A stretch of DNA of 64,000 bases from Sclerotinia nivalis (lineage: Eukaryota > Ascomycota > Leotiomycetes > Helotiales > Sclerotiniaceae), in contig JAPEIS010000017.1 of assembly GCA_029531795.1 (NCBI GenBank), positions 310,001-374,000 of the forward strand. The letters run 5' to 3'. Below are positions 1 through 11,276 of this stretch, in pieces. The position numbers were made by a program, and so were the translations under genes. How positions within the stretch are numbered: position 1 is the stretch's first letter; each line of letters begins with the position of its first letter. Under the pieces are notes generated by a model. It ran no database searches. It saw only the letters and a list, made by a program, of their open reading frames with translations, and had not been told where the DNA came from.

Positions 1-700
1 AAAAGGAAGTTTTGTTCAAATTCGATAAGCTTTTTATAGATTCAAAGGAATTCTTTTCGATTTTCTTCTTTATGTTGTTTTATTTTGCTAATTTTTGTTA
101 CAAATCTGATTACGAGATTGTTAACGCAATGAAACAAAAGATTATAATCCTTTTTCGAATTTTGATTATTGATGATTCGAACCCTTATACAATTGACGAT
201 GTGATGATTGGCAAAAGAAATTCTCTATTTGGAATTAGAATCTTTGTAATGTTGAGTATTATAACAAAAATTCTAGTAAAGTATTTGTTGTTGATGGTGA
301 CTTTATAGACCTCGATACAATGAAACAAAAGGGATAATAGAAAAAGGATCTGCAAAATAAAAAAAAGAAGTTTAATTCTGTAGTTTTTTGCAATTATTGT
401 AGTAGAATCGGTTATTTTCAGATTGATTGTTATATTATTTATGATATCAATAGTAATCTTCTTTTTGGTAAACAAATTCCCGTTAATACCTTTTTCAACC
501 GCAATATTGCTGTTTCAACTAATTCGGCCCTCGATCAATACATTGCTGTTCCGGTTTTTCGAGGTGCCAATAGGTTTAATAATAATCGCAATGGATTTCG
601 AGAAGGATATATTAATAATTGGGTACAAAGCTAATAGTATTTGAATTAGGTACAATGGTAAGACTATATCGAGCTAGAGGAGATTGTCTCTATATTCAAT
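1..700 (+). pseudogene. Element A gag remnant with zinc knuckle
   Basis: The region is low-complexity, AT-rich and broken by stops. The clearest landmark is a CCHC-type zinc knuckle at 389-430, reading C-x2-C-x3-G-Y-x4-C. The expected His is Tyr, a CAT-to-TAT change typical of RIP. An Asn/Arg-rich stretch follows (about 560-615), as often seen at the end of fungal Gag proteins. The knuckle normally packages element RNA; with the His lost this copy could not bind zinc properly. The boundary to protease is not clear. Confidence 0.6.
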
Positions 701-779
701 TCAGTCAAAGAAAGTTCCGAATAGGGAAAAGATTAACCTTTACAAAAAATCGCTTGTGAAGGAATACTAAAGGCAAGAA

Positions 780-1780
780 AGTAAATCAAGGAATGAATAG
801 AAATAAGTTATTGCAATTCAATTCTATAAATAACAAATCTCTACTTGTTAAAACCATTATATTCTTTGTATATGAAAATCCCTTTATTGTTACAAATCTC
901 ATTGATAATAAATGCTCTAAAAAAGCCTTTACTGATTGTTCTTTTGCTTCCAAATATAATATTGAAATACAACTCTTATTTCATCTTTGCAAACTTCGAT
1001 TTGCCGATAAAAAGGTTGCCAATAGAATTACAGAATATTTTATGATAGAAATCGCTATAGGGGATTATTATAAGTATTAGTTCTTTTATATTACCCAGTT
1101 TTCATTAGAGACACTGTTAATTTTTGGTTTATTATAATTATAATGTTATAATCCTACTATCAATTGGATGGAGATAAATTTAATATTCTTTTCAAACTAT
1201 TACACTTTCAATTATTTGGTATATTATAATTCAGAACCAGTTATTGTATTAACGATTTTATCTTCGATCAAGAAACAAAAGGATCTAACAAAAGTTACTT
1301 TACAATAGGTTGTTGATGTTATCGAACCTTTAAATAAATTCCTTACCGATTCTAATATAAAAGCTAAATGTATAGTTTATAAATACTGCTCTTTATATAT
1401 CGAGAATTGTCTAAAGGATGATATCGATTGTTTATCTATTCAAACACTTTTTATTTTTAAAAGAATTTCTTATAAAAAACCTTCTATTGAAGAGATACCA
1501 GATGAAGGTTATATATTATAATCTGATGATTCTTCTATTAATCTCGAATTTCAACAGAATCTGATATCTGGTATGAATCATTATCGAATAAAGCATTACA
1601 GAGAATCAAATAATCAAGTACAGATGATTCCTAATTGTCCGTATCCAAAATCGATCTTAAAGATTGCAAATCAATGTCGGCTTATTCATAATCCAAAAAA
1701 CCGTTTGTCTTTGTTTTCTATTGAGGAACTCCCTATACCTATTTACAAAGATACAAATCCAAATATAAATGATATTCATT
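780..1780 (+). pseudogene. Element A aspartic protease region and linker
   Basis: Around 890-1080 the frame reads like a retroviral-type aspartic protease: an Ile-Asp-Asn-Lys-Cys-Ser-Lys-Lys-Ala-Phe segment stands where element B has a D-S-G-like motif followed by Ala-Phe-Thr-Asp. The downstream residues align by eye with the protease of element B at about 10800-10500. The catalytic DSG is degraded here. The linker to RT (1150-1780) has an open stretch at 1573-1782 with no domain I recognise. Family assignment rests on order and on similarity to B. Confidence 0.5.
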
Positions 1781-1969
1781 GATTGCAAGCTTCTAGTTTT
1801 GTTTTGTTTTATCAATAAAATAATGTTCGGGTTATTCGATTAATATAGAATGAATTGGATACTGCATAGAAAACTATTGAGCAAGATTATCTACGATAAA
1901 TTATATTATCCTCGATATTTACAAAAAGGGATTTTCGATCGATTTTATAAGGACAAAGCAATATAATAA

Positions 1970-3520
1970 AGATACTCTCTAGAATTCCACTACAACCTTA
2001 TGATTTTATATACGATTGTTACAAACTGCTTCATTTGCGAAAGATTTCTAAAACTGATATCGACAAATTTTTAATTGGCAAATCTCCCTTTAGTGATAAT
2101 CAAATACGACAAAGGTTTCTTATATGATTATAAGACAAACTTTCTGTCTTTCTTTTATATTATATAGATAAATTGCTATTTCGTCGAATCTGGGATTACA
2201 AAATTGAGTTGATACTCAGTAAAGAGCTACCTTATTTCAAAAACCGCTTTTTATCGTCAATAGAGTTGATAGTAATGTATAAATGGTTTGATGATAATCT
2301 TTCCAAGGGATTCATTCGGGAATCAAGATCGTAGTGTATCTCTCCTTTGTTATTGGTTACCAAACTGGAAGGGGGGGTTTGTATTTGTCAAGATTATCGA
2401 GGACTAAATAATGTTATTATAAAGAATCGTTATCCATTACCCATCATTTGCAAAACGTTGGACGTTTTTTGCAATGCAAAAATTTACACTAAGTTTGATA
2501 TCATTGCAACATTCAACAAATTGCGAATCATTAAAAAAAATAAATAGAAAACTGTATTCATTACTCGTTTTGATCTTTTTGAATCTTTGATTATATCTTT
2601 CAGTTTTTGTAATATATTTGTATTGTTTCAATATTATATCAATCATATACTTTTCGATGAATTGAACAAGTATTGTATTGTATATCTCGATAACGTCCTA
2701 ATCTACTTTGATAATTCTATAGAGTATAAAAAGTATATCCGCCAAGTAATTCAAAAGTTAATGAATGCTAGATTACAGATTGATATTAACAAATACAAGT
2801 TCAAAACCACAAAGACAAAGTATTTGGGTTTTATCATTACAACCGAAAACATCGAAATGGATCAAGAAAAGGTTATGGTTATTACATCTTAGGAATTGCC
2901 TTTATATATAAAAGATTTACAACGATTTCTCGGTTTCGTTAATTTCTATCGATGTTTTATAAAAGATTTTTCAAAGATTTGTTGTTTTCTCAATGATCTC
3001 TTGCGGAAGAATATTATATGGGATTGGACTGCAGATCATATAAAGATTTTTGATGCTTTAAAAAGAGCTTTTACAATAGTGCTGGTTTTAGTATACTTTG
3101 ATTACAGGCGGAAAACTATTTTGGAAATCGATATTTCCGATTAAACTTCAGAAGGAATTCTCTTATAATACAATGATAATAACGTTTTGCATCCAATCGT
3201 TTATTTTTCATCTAAGCATACAGCAACGGAATACAATTATAAGATCTACAACAAAGAATTACTCGCTATTATCAAGGCAATAGAAGAATAGTATTTAAAA
3301 CTCCAAGGCTCACAAAAGGAATTCGAGATTCTCATTGATTACAAGAATCTCGAATATTTTATAACTACAAAAGCTTTTAATCAATAGTAAATGCAATAAT
3401 CTGAATTTCTATTTCAATATAATTTCTGTATAATCTATCGATCAGGAAATAAAGCTATTCGACCAAACGTACTAAATAGAAAATACGAAGATTAATTGTA
3501 TCGTTTTGATTCAAACAATG
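1970..3520 (+). pseudogene. Element A reverse transcriptase and RNase H
   Basis: Ty3/gypsy RT motifs run in order: a DYRGLNNV block (about 2393-2416), the N-x3-Y-T-K-F-D-I block (about 2485-2505), and the active site at 2683-2694. The active site reads Tyr-Leu-Asp-Asn instead of Tyr-x-Asp-Asp. The thumb and connection follow (LQRFLGFVNFYRCFIKDFSKI, about 2917-2980), then a broken RNase H (about 3090-3400) with the [20 protein letters not shown] motif. Stops at many Gln codons and a few frame changes make this a pseudogene. The loss of the second active-site Asp would inactivate DNA synthesis. Confidence 0.8.
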
Positions 3521-3799
3521 AATATCTAAAGAATCGAAAACGCATTGTCTTTCTTTAAAACTGTTTTGACGATAACCTTTATAAGGATTTGATTGGGTAT
3601 ATCAATTTGGCATTAATGGAGATAATAGTATTACTCTACGATCAATCAATTGATGCTTTAATCGATGCAACGTATATTAAATCCAACATTGCAGATCAAT
3701 TTATTTCTACTCTTAACGATTTATCGGTGATTAAATAACCAAAAGAGCATTGTAAAACCCTCCAAATCGCTATACAAGATTGTTCGGTCCAAAATAATA

Positions 3800-5340
3800 G
3801 AATTTACTATCGGGATAAGATTTGGGTTCTACTAGACGATAAATTCAAACTTCAAATTATCTATCGAACTCATTCTTCTAGTCTTGCCGGCTATTCTGGT
3901 CGAACTAAAACGATCGATTTTGTTTCTTGTATATACTGATGGCCTAATATATATTTGGAGATTGCATTCTATATGAAGGTTTGCAAACTTTGTATTCGCA
4001 TTAAATCATCCAAATCGGCGCTTTCCGGATTTTTGAAACCACTGTCTGTTCTTTTTCGTGTGTGGTTTGATATTTCAATCGATTATATTATACCATTTCC
4101 GGATTGTACTTATTATAATTCTATCTATAAATATATCTTGGTGGTAATCTGTAGATTAACCAAAATGAAACATTTCATCAGTATACGCACGCTAACGATA
4201 GAGGAGTTAATCGATGCTTTTATCAGCTGTATCTATACATTTTATAAACTTCCGGATAATATCATTTCCGATCGGGGAACGTAATTTGTATCAGGATTCT
4301 GATCACAATTCTCGGAATGATTGAAAGTTACCTTAAAATATTCTTCAGCTTTTCATTCTCAAACAGATAATCAAACTGAGTATATTAATTCGATTCTAGA
4401 ATAGTATTTACAAGCTTTTGTTAACTATTATCAAAACGATTAATTGGATTGGCTACTTTTAGTTGAATTTGTATTCAATAATTTGGTCTCTGAAACAACT
4501 AGTTGCTTGCTTTTTTTCGCCAATTACAATTTTAATCCATACCTAGATATTGAGCCTAGTAAACCTTGTCCATCGGATATGATTCTAATACAAAAACGGG
4601 AATTCTTTAAAGATAATAGAATCGCGGATTATATGGAATGTATCTTGAAGCAATTTTGTGCTTTTGTATAGCAAGCAATTGCTATTTATAAGGATTATAC
4701 TAATCGCTATCGCTTTGATTCATTTTGCTATATGGTTGGCTAGAAAGTCTTTGTTAATATCAAGAATATAAAGACTTTGTGTAAAGCAAAAAAGCTAAAT
4801 AATAAATGAGTTGGTTTTTACAAGATTATCAAAGTTTATCTTTGTATTTGTTTTATTCAATTGTTTGAAAATATTAAAATCTTCTCTATTTTCCATTATT
4901 CTCTTTTACTTCCAGTTTATACTAATTCTCACTTTCTGGCTCAAACAATGATTAACGAATCAGAATCTTTGATTATACGGGACAGAATTTTGGAGCGGGA
5001 CAACGATGAGGATAAGTTTGTTCAGAAATGGATATTTGAAAAAGTTCTAGATAATCATGATGAAGATGGCCATCATTATTTGGTCAAATGGAAACACTAC
5101 GCGTCAATTTGGCAACCAGCTAATGATTTAAAGGGTAATGAGAAGGTTTTTATCGAATATCATCGTTTTCATCCAAAAAAGCTAGGGCCGCTAGCTTGGA
5201 TCCTAAGCATTCCGACACTACTATATTGTAACCGGAACCACAGAATTTGTAATCGGAATCATACAGTGCGATTGCTACACCCATTCTACGAAGATCCATT
5301 CGTATCAAGATTGTTCGTTTCGTCTAAAGATATATTATAT
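3800..5340 (+). pseudogene. Element A integrase and chromodomain
   Basis: The integrase core is visible as a Ser-Ile-Asp-Tyr-Ile-Ile-Pro block (about 4075-4095), a Ser-Asp-Arg-Gly-Thr block (4267-4284), and the H-S-Q-T-D-N-Q-T-E block (about 4350-4380), giving D, D and E. Upstream is a degraded zinc-binding part (C-x2-C near 3985). A chromodomain follows at about 4978-5165, with the V-K-W-K-x-Y core and a W-Q-P-A segment. In chromoviruses this domain targets integration to marked heterochromatin. The open frame 4861-5415 is 184 codons and uninterrupted, but its end reads into the inserted solo LTR. The remaining integrase is broken by stops. Confidence 0.8.
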
Positions 5341-5360
5341 ATTATAACAATAAAGGATAT

Positions 5361-5573
5361 TATCACGGAGGCAGCAGACAGGATAACAGAAATCACTTTT
5401 ATTGATAAGATGTAGCTCGAAGAGCTACGTTTCTATAGAAGGAACGGTTCCTTAAATACATTTATGTGTAGCGCTAGCCCCGACCGGGGCTAGCCTACAC
5501 TTATCCGAGGTCCGACTCCTATGGGTCGGAACCCGAGCGGTCTCCGTATACCATATACGGGGACCCCGTGACA
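5361..5573 (-). mobile_element. Solo LTR of element D family, GATAT duplication
   Basis: This is a 213-bp solo LTR, reverse relative to element D (43808-49444). It is flanked by perfect 5-bp duplications: GATAT at 5356-5360 and 5574-5578. It begins TATCACGG and ends CCGTGACA, so the ends are inverted. It differs from the copy at 58900-59112 at about three positions, all C/T. It is strikingly GC-rich for this window and keeps several perfect hairpins, unlike the heavily mutated LTRs of D. It inserted into the tail of element A. Confidence 0.93.
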
Positions 5574-5698
5574 GATATAACATTATTAAAAGATATTATA
5601 TATTTTTTGTTTAAAAATCTAATTGAAGAAAAAGATCTGTATTTTTTCTTTATTTTTCTTTATTTTTTAATGCCCATTTAAGATCAAATGGGTTTCAT

Positions 5699-5711
5699 AA
5701 AGAGGGGATAC
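5699..5711 (+). other. Polypurine tract of element A
   Basis: The purine run AAAGAGGGGATAC ends exactly where the 3' LTR begins. It matches in form the tracts of element D (before 49232) and element B (next to 6297), which also end in TAC just before TATCA-type LTR starts. It would have primed plus-strand DNA synthesis. Confidence 0.65.
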
Positions 5712-5874
5712 TATTATAGATTCATTTTCCTTTATTTGTATATGATTATGTATGTTTTAGATATACATGTATATACTTACTTCTATATAGTCAGATCACC
5801 TCCTTGATCTTCTTCTCCTTCTTGTAGTACAACAATAGATCAAACCTACATATACCTTTTCCCTCACCGTGATA
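5712..5874 (+). repeat. 3' LTR of element A (163 bp)
   Basis: It starts TATTATAG after the polypurine tract and ends CACCGTGATA, the same terminal octamer (CCGTGATA) as the element D LTR. The 5' LTR is outside the window, so the boundary is inferred from the tract and the conserved end only. The five bases after it (TCTAT) should be the target duplication. Confidence 0.6.
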
Positions 5875-6158
5875 TCTATTTTAACCACAATAGGAAAACT
5901 ATATTGGAAACAGATACTTTGAATTGAATTTCAAAAAGGATACTTTCTCAATACAATAACAATAACGTTTTACAACCAATAGTATACTTTTCTTCGAAAC
6001 ATTCAGCTGCTAAATATAATTACGAGATTTACAATAAAAAACTATTAGTTATTATTAAATCAATAAAAGAATAACAATCAGAATTACAAAGATTTCAATA
6101 AGAATTCGAAATCCTGATCGATCACAAGAATCTGGAATACTTTACAACAACGAAAACG
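5875..6158 (+). pseudogene. Fragment C: RNase H of a B-like Ty3 element
   Basis: This 284-bp fragment is close in sequence to the RNase H region of element B (minus strand, about 8585-8300). It starts at the equivalent of Tyr-Phe-Asn-His-Asn-Arg-Lys-Thr-Ile-Leu and stops after His-Lys-Asn-Leu-Glu-Tyr-Phe-Thr-Thr-Thr-Lys. It contains the K-Y-N-Y-E-I-Y-N-K motif of Ty3 RNase H and several TAA stops at Gln positions. It lies between the end of element A and the LTR of element B, so both elements appear to have landed in or beside this older copy. Confidence 0.75.
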
Positions 6159-6162
6159 GTAG

Positions 6163-6297
6163 TGGTAGGGTGCTTTAAGATATGATGATATTCTACGAAG
6201 AAGGAAGAAGGTGCTAGGAAGAGCGCCAACTATATGGGGGATGGGTGCCTTAGGCAGCCATGCAGACTAGCTAGGAACGGGTTACGAATCCGTGATA
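6163..6297 (-). repeat. 3' LTR of element B (135 bp)
   Basis: It is 135 bp, identical in length to the other LTR at 12833-12967. On the plus strand it starts TGGTAGGG and ends CCGTGATA. The complement of 6298-6311 gives GAGGAAAAGAGTAC, the polypurine tract next to it. A hairpin CGGGTT-ACG-AATCCG lies near the element-sense start. This is very short for a Ty3 LTR. Confidence 0.88.
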
Positions 6298-6524
6298 GTA
6301 CTCTTTTCCTCAAAGTCTAGTTTGTCTTTAAACTATTGATAAAACTACCTTTCAAATTTTAAGATTGTCTTAAAATTTGAGATACTATTTTCTTGTTTAA
6401 GCAAACTATATTTTTTTTCTTGTTGATCGTCGTAAAATCTTTGTAGGAGTTGGAGTTGGCAACAGTATTGCAGCGTCTGGGTGATCCAAAACCTATGATA
6501 GTGGTTCAGGTTTCTCGGGGTGTA

Positions 6525-7830
6525 AACGATGGTAGTCGATCAGGGTCTTCTCATTGCCTTTTAGATCTGATGCTGATTGCCAGATTGGTGTGTAGTATCT
6601 CCATTTGATTTGATAATGATAGTCATCTTCATTGTAGTTATCAAGTATACCTTCAAATATTTATTTTTGAATTAATTCTTCCTTTCCGTCTTCTCTTTCG
6701 AGGATTCTATCTTTTGTAGTTTTCGATTCCGATTCGTTAATTAAAGTTTGTCCTAGAAAATGAGGTTTTGGATATGCTGGTTTTAGCAACGAATGATGGA
6801 ATACTGGGAAAATTCGTATATTTTCTGGTAGTTCGATCAAACAAGTGTGCGGATAGACCTTTATTATTTCGTATGGTCCGATTCATTTATCATCGAGCTT
6901 TTTTGTTTTATAAGATGTCTTTATGTTTTTCGTATTCATATATATTTTTTGTCCTTTTGTGTATTGTGGCGAATCTGATCTGTTCCGATTTGTATATTCC
7001 TCGTAAATTGCAATAGATTGTTTTACAAATGTTTTGAGTTAATCCAGGATACGTTTCATTCTATCGGCTGTTTTGTTTCCCTTGAAGAACTTGTGTTTTT
7101 GAGCTATTGTTATATCTGGAGGGCAGGGTTTATTAGATTCCATATTCAATTGTGGATTAAAACTATAATTCGCAAAGAACAGCGAACAGTCTGTTGTTTC
7201 AGAAACCAAGTTGTTTGAAGCAAATTCTGCCAGCAGTAATTATTCCATTCAATTATCCTGATGAAAGTTTATGAATGTATACAAATACTATTTTAAAATT
7301 GAATTGATTTGTTCTGTTTGGTTGTCTGTCTGCGAATGAAATGTTGAACTATGTTTAAGGGCTATTTCCAATCGTTCAGAAAGCTATGTCCAGAATCCCG
7401 ATACGAATTGTGTTCCTCGATCTGAAATGATGTTTTCCGGGAGACTATATAATATATAAATACAATTGATAAAAGTATTAACCAATTTTTCTATTGTTAG
7501 AGATTTTGTATCTATAAAGTGTCTCATTTTTGTTAATCTATAAGTAATTACTAATATATATTTGTATATTGAATCGTAATGTTTACAGTTTGGTAAAGGT
7601 ATAATGTAATCGATTGAAATATCTGATCATGGTTGGAAAGGAATAGACAACGGTTTCAGGAATCCTGGGGGAGATGATTTTGGGGATTTTGTTTGAATAT
7701 AGAGTTCACAAACTTAAACATAAACGCCTATTTCTTAATGCATCTATAGCCACCAATAGCTTCTGGAAACCAAATCAATAGTTTTCATACGATCAGGATG
7801 GCCAGCAGGGCCCGACGAATATATTCTGTA
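6525..7830 (-). pseudogene. Element B integrase and chromodomain
   Basis: On the minus strand a degraded zinc-binding region (about 7830-7690) is followed by the catalytic core: Ser-Ile-Asp-Tyr-Ile-Ile-Pro near 7620, Ser-Asp-Arg-Gly-Thr-Gln-Phe near 7420, and the Q-T-D-N-Q-T-E block near 7330. The downstream segment resembles element A residue for residue. A chromodomain sits at about 6710-6525, with an I-K-W-R-Y-Y core and a W-Q-S-A segment. In-frame stops stand at Trp and Gln codons. The D, D, E residues themselves are still readable. Confidence 0.8.
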
Positions 7831-8279
7831 TAGAATTTGTATCTTCAGTTCATCATCAAACGGGATCTATAGTTTTTCATGATAGTAAATCTTATTACTA
7901 TAAATACAGCAATCCTATATAGCTATTCGTAAGGTTTTCCTGAACTCTTTTAGCTATTTAATTGTAAAGGGGTCTTCGATTGCTGATATTAATTGTTTGG
8001 CTATATCTGATCTATTGTATGCTGTATCAATGAGTTCGTTGATAGGCTTATCTTCAAATGGTATTATCCAATCTGTTACGGCTAACAAAAGATCATCTGT
8101 AAGTTCTTTGTATAGATCTATATCGAATCTATCAACAAGTAAAACAATGCGCTCCCGGTTTTTTAAGCGTTCATCGTTAGGATCAGAATTATCAGATCGA
8201 TCCTCCTGTCGGCGGTTCAAAGCATCTGACCGAATTGCTTTGATTCCTGGTCGATAAATAATTCGGAAATTGTATTGAG

Positions 8280-9639
8280 ATAGGAACTCTGACCATCGTA
8301 CTTGATGTTGATTTAATACTTTCGTTGTTGTAAAGTATTTCAGATTCTTATAATCGATCAGGATTTCGAATTCCTATTGAGATCCTTATAATTCTGATCA
8401 CCATTCCTCCATTGATTTAATAATAGCTAATAACTCTTTATCGTAAATCTCGTAATTACATTCAATAGCTGAATGTTTCGAAGAAAAGTATACTACTAAT
8501 CGTAAAACATTATTGTCATTGTATTGAGAAAGTACCTTTTTTGAAGTTCAATCCGAAATATTTGTTTCCAATATAGTTTTCCTATTGTAATTAAAATAAG
8601 CAAATACTAGAGCTGTTGTGAATGCTTTCTTTAAATTCTCGAATACTATTATATAATCATTCTTCCATTGCCAATCTATTCCTTTCCGCAAAAGGTCATT
8701 TAAAAAACAACAGATCTTTGAAAAGTCTTTTATAAATCGACGATAAAAATTCGCGAAGCCGAAGAATCGTTGTAAATCTTTAACAAACGCTGATTGTATC
8801 CAAGAAGTAATAGCTGATACTTTATCTTGATCCATTTTTATATCTTCGGTTGTAATCATAAAGCCTAAATATTTCGTAGAAGTTGTTTCGAATTCGTATT
8901 TATTAATATCGATTTGTAAACCAGTATCTTATAGTTTCTGGATTATATTACGAATATGTTCTCGATGTTGATTCTTATCTTCGAAGTATATGAAAACGTT
9001 ATCGAGGTATACAATACAGTATTTATCTAGTTTGTCAAACAAAATATGATTAATGTAATGTTGAAATGATGCTAGTATATTACAAAGATCAAAAGGTATA
9101 ACTAGTGATTCGAATAATCCAAATCGAGTAATGAAAGCGGTTTTCCATTCGTCACTCTCTGCAATACGAAGTTTGTTGAAAGCAACAATAATATCTAATT
9201 TGGTATAGATTTTTGCGTTGCAAAAAGCATCCAGAGTTTCTCGAACAATTGATAAAGGGTATCGGTTCTTAATAATAACATTGTTCAAACCACGATAATC
9301 TTAACAGATACGAACCCCTCCATTAGGTTTGGCTGCTAGGAGTAATGAGGCTGCGCTTCGTGATCTTGATTCCCGAATGAAACCTTTGGCAAGATTATCA
9401 TCGATCCATTTTCGAACTACCTCTAATTCGAAAAAGAATAAAGAGCGATTTTTGAAATATAAAGGTTCTTTTCTAGATATTAACTCTATCTTGTAATCCC
9501 ATGCCCGATGTAGAGAAAGTGTATCTGCATGACAAAATAGGAAAGCAGATAGTTTGTCTTGAAGCCACGAAAAGAGCTTTTCCCTGATCTCGTTATCGCT
9601 AAGTAATGATTTGCCATTGAGGAATTTCTCAACATCCAT
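8280..9639 (-). pseudogene. Element B reverse transcriptase and RNase H
   Basis: Three open segments (9639-9301, 9288-8929, 8859-8548) belong to one RT. Motifs are A-A-x-L-L-L-A-A-K-P-N-G-G-V-R-I-C, then Y-T-K-L-D-I, then the active site at 9009-8998 reading Tyr-Leu-Asp-Asn, and L-Q-R-F-F-G-F-A-N-F-Y-R-R-F-I for the thumb. RNase H follows to about 8280. The segments are separated mainly by TAA/TAG stops where Gln or Trp is expected. As in element A, the second catalytic Asp has become Asn. 7831-8279 is the linker to integrase and includes an open frame (8220-7954) of acidic, non-catalytic sequence. Confidence 0.85.
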
Positions 9640-10161
9640 CTCTGTTATTTTCCGAAAGTGTTCTGATTAATAACAATAGTAAACAAAATCGTAAAGTTTC
9701 GGAGATACTTTGATTAACGTATCAACGATATTGCCTTTTCCGTGTAGTATATCCTTAAAGTCTTGTTCCTGAAGAACTGGGATCATTGTTGCTTTATATA
9801 AGCGTTCTTGTCGAATAGTCTCTTTTGCTCGATCTAATTCCTCCTATATAAGGCGCATAACCTTCACTTTATCCTGTTAGCAAAAAGATATAAAACTAAT
9901 AACTTATAACCAACGAATATTATCTAAATCTGGTCTTATATTGGAAATGATCTCGATCTGCTTTTTTGGGATTGGGATTAATAGCGATAGTAAAGGTTCA
10001 TTCTTTGATATTGATTTCGATCGACATTGTCCAGCGATCTTTTGTATAGGCTTATATTGAATAGAACATCGGTTCGGTATCATTTATGTTTAATATAATA
10101 CTCCTTTATCGCAAACTCTTATACGATAATGATTTATACCAAGTGTCAAGGTCTTATCGAT

Positions 10162-10900
10162 TTACAAATCGATTCCAGAGTCTTCCATCGATTTATAACC
10201 TTCGTCTATAGAAACTGATTCATTATAATCTTGCTTCGATAGCTTTTTTAAGATCGTCTTAAAATTTTGAGTATGTGTTTTGTCGTCTTCGTTTTCGTCT
10301 TCGATAAATAATGATAAATATCGGGAAGGATTCTTTTTTGTATTAGAAAGGAAAGTTTTAATTAGAGGTAATATATCAAGGACTTTATCGATAAGTGGTT
10401 TTGTAGATATACTATTTTTGTATATTTGGTTTGTATATATTGACAAAGGGATTGTTGGTGCTTGTATTGAATCGAATGTACTGTAAGGGCAACAATAAGT
10501 CATATAATATTGAGAGTTGAAAGAGAGAGTTATATCCCGTCAGTTTATATATAGATTATGGTATTGTAATCATGATAGCCCAAAGATGACTGGAGTTTCT
10601 TTGGAAAGTTTTGTAACGAAAAATAATTATATTTCTTTATATTGTCCTATCGCTATATTCATTACAAAATAATCAATGATAATATCTGTAATGTTTCTAT
10701 TTGCTAAACGGAGTTCACAACGATGTAGTAAAGGTTAAATTGGGATATTGTTTCGATCAACGAAAGAACGATCAGTGAATGCCTTTCCTGAATATCCGCT
10801 ATCAATCAAGTTGATCATATTAAAAGGAGAGGAGTACATTGGGAACATAGTGGTTTGAACGAGTAAAGATTTGCTATCTATAGAATTGAGTTGTAAAGAT
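10162..10900 (-). pseudogene. Element B aspartic protease and acidic linker
   Basis: Reading the minus strand from about 10800, a Gly-Tyr-Ser-Gly-Lys-Ala-Phe-Thr-Asp segment marks a retroviral-type aspartic protease, followed by an I-F-G-L-S-W-L-Q-Y-H block near 10580 (the second conserved protease region in Ty3 elements). The linker 10503-10162 is an uninterrupted 113-codon frame, rich in Ser, Asp and Glu near its end, leading toward RT. Stops at Gln codons interrupt the protease itself. Confidence 0.65.
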
Positions 10901-11276
10901 TCTTTGCTAGTTATTGCTTGTCGTATCTATTCTGTATTCCTTGATAACCCCTGCGAACAACTTGTTGTAGAGGTTAAACTTTTCCCGAGTGCTTTTGAAC
11001 AGATGTAGGTGGTAATGATACTGTATTGCGAGGAGATATATTTGATACGCTTTTTAATGGTGCTAATATTTCTTCTTTAACGAACCCGATGAATGTATTA
11101 AGGTATTGTTATTGATGATTATTGTAATCTTAATAGTTACCTTATTAGAAACTTCTACGACCAATTGGATTAAAGGAACGATATTATTGAGTTTGAAGTT
11201 ATACTTGATATTCTCCTCGTTGGTAACCATCTCGATTGATTGAATTATTCGGACGGTATTGTTGATTTTGATATAG

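Larger units (their letters stand above)
1..5874 (+). mobile_element. Ty3/gypsy chromodomain element A, 5' end off-window
   Basis: Gag zinc knuckle, aspartic protease, RT, RNase H, integrase and a C-terminal chromodomain follow one another on the plus strand, the Ty3/gypsy chromovirus order. A polypurine tract (5699-5711) and a 163-bp LTR (5712-5874) close the element; its 5' LTR and the start of gag lie before base 1. Reading frames are cut by stops that replace Gln, Arg or Trp codons, as RIP would produce. A foreign 213-bp solo LTR sits between the chromodomain region and the polypurine tract. Element B is a close relative, with the same chromodomain wording and domain order. The element is dead. 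Confidence 0.85.
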
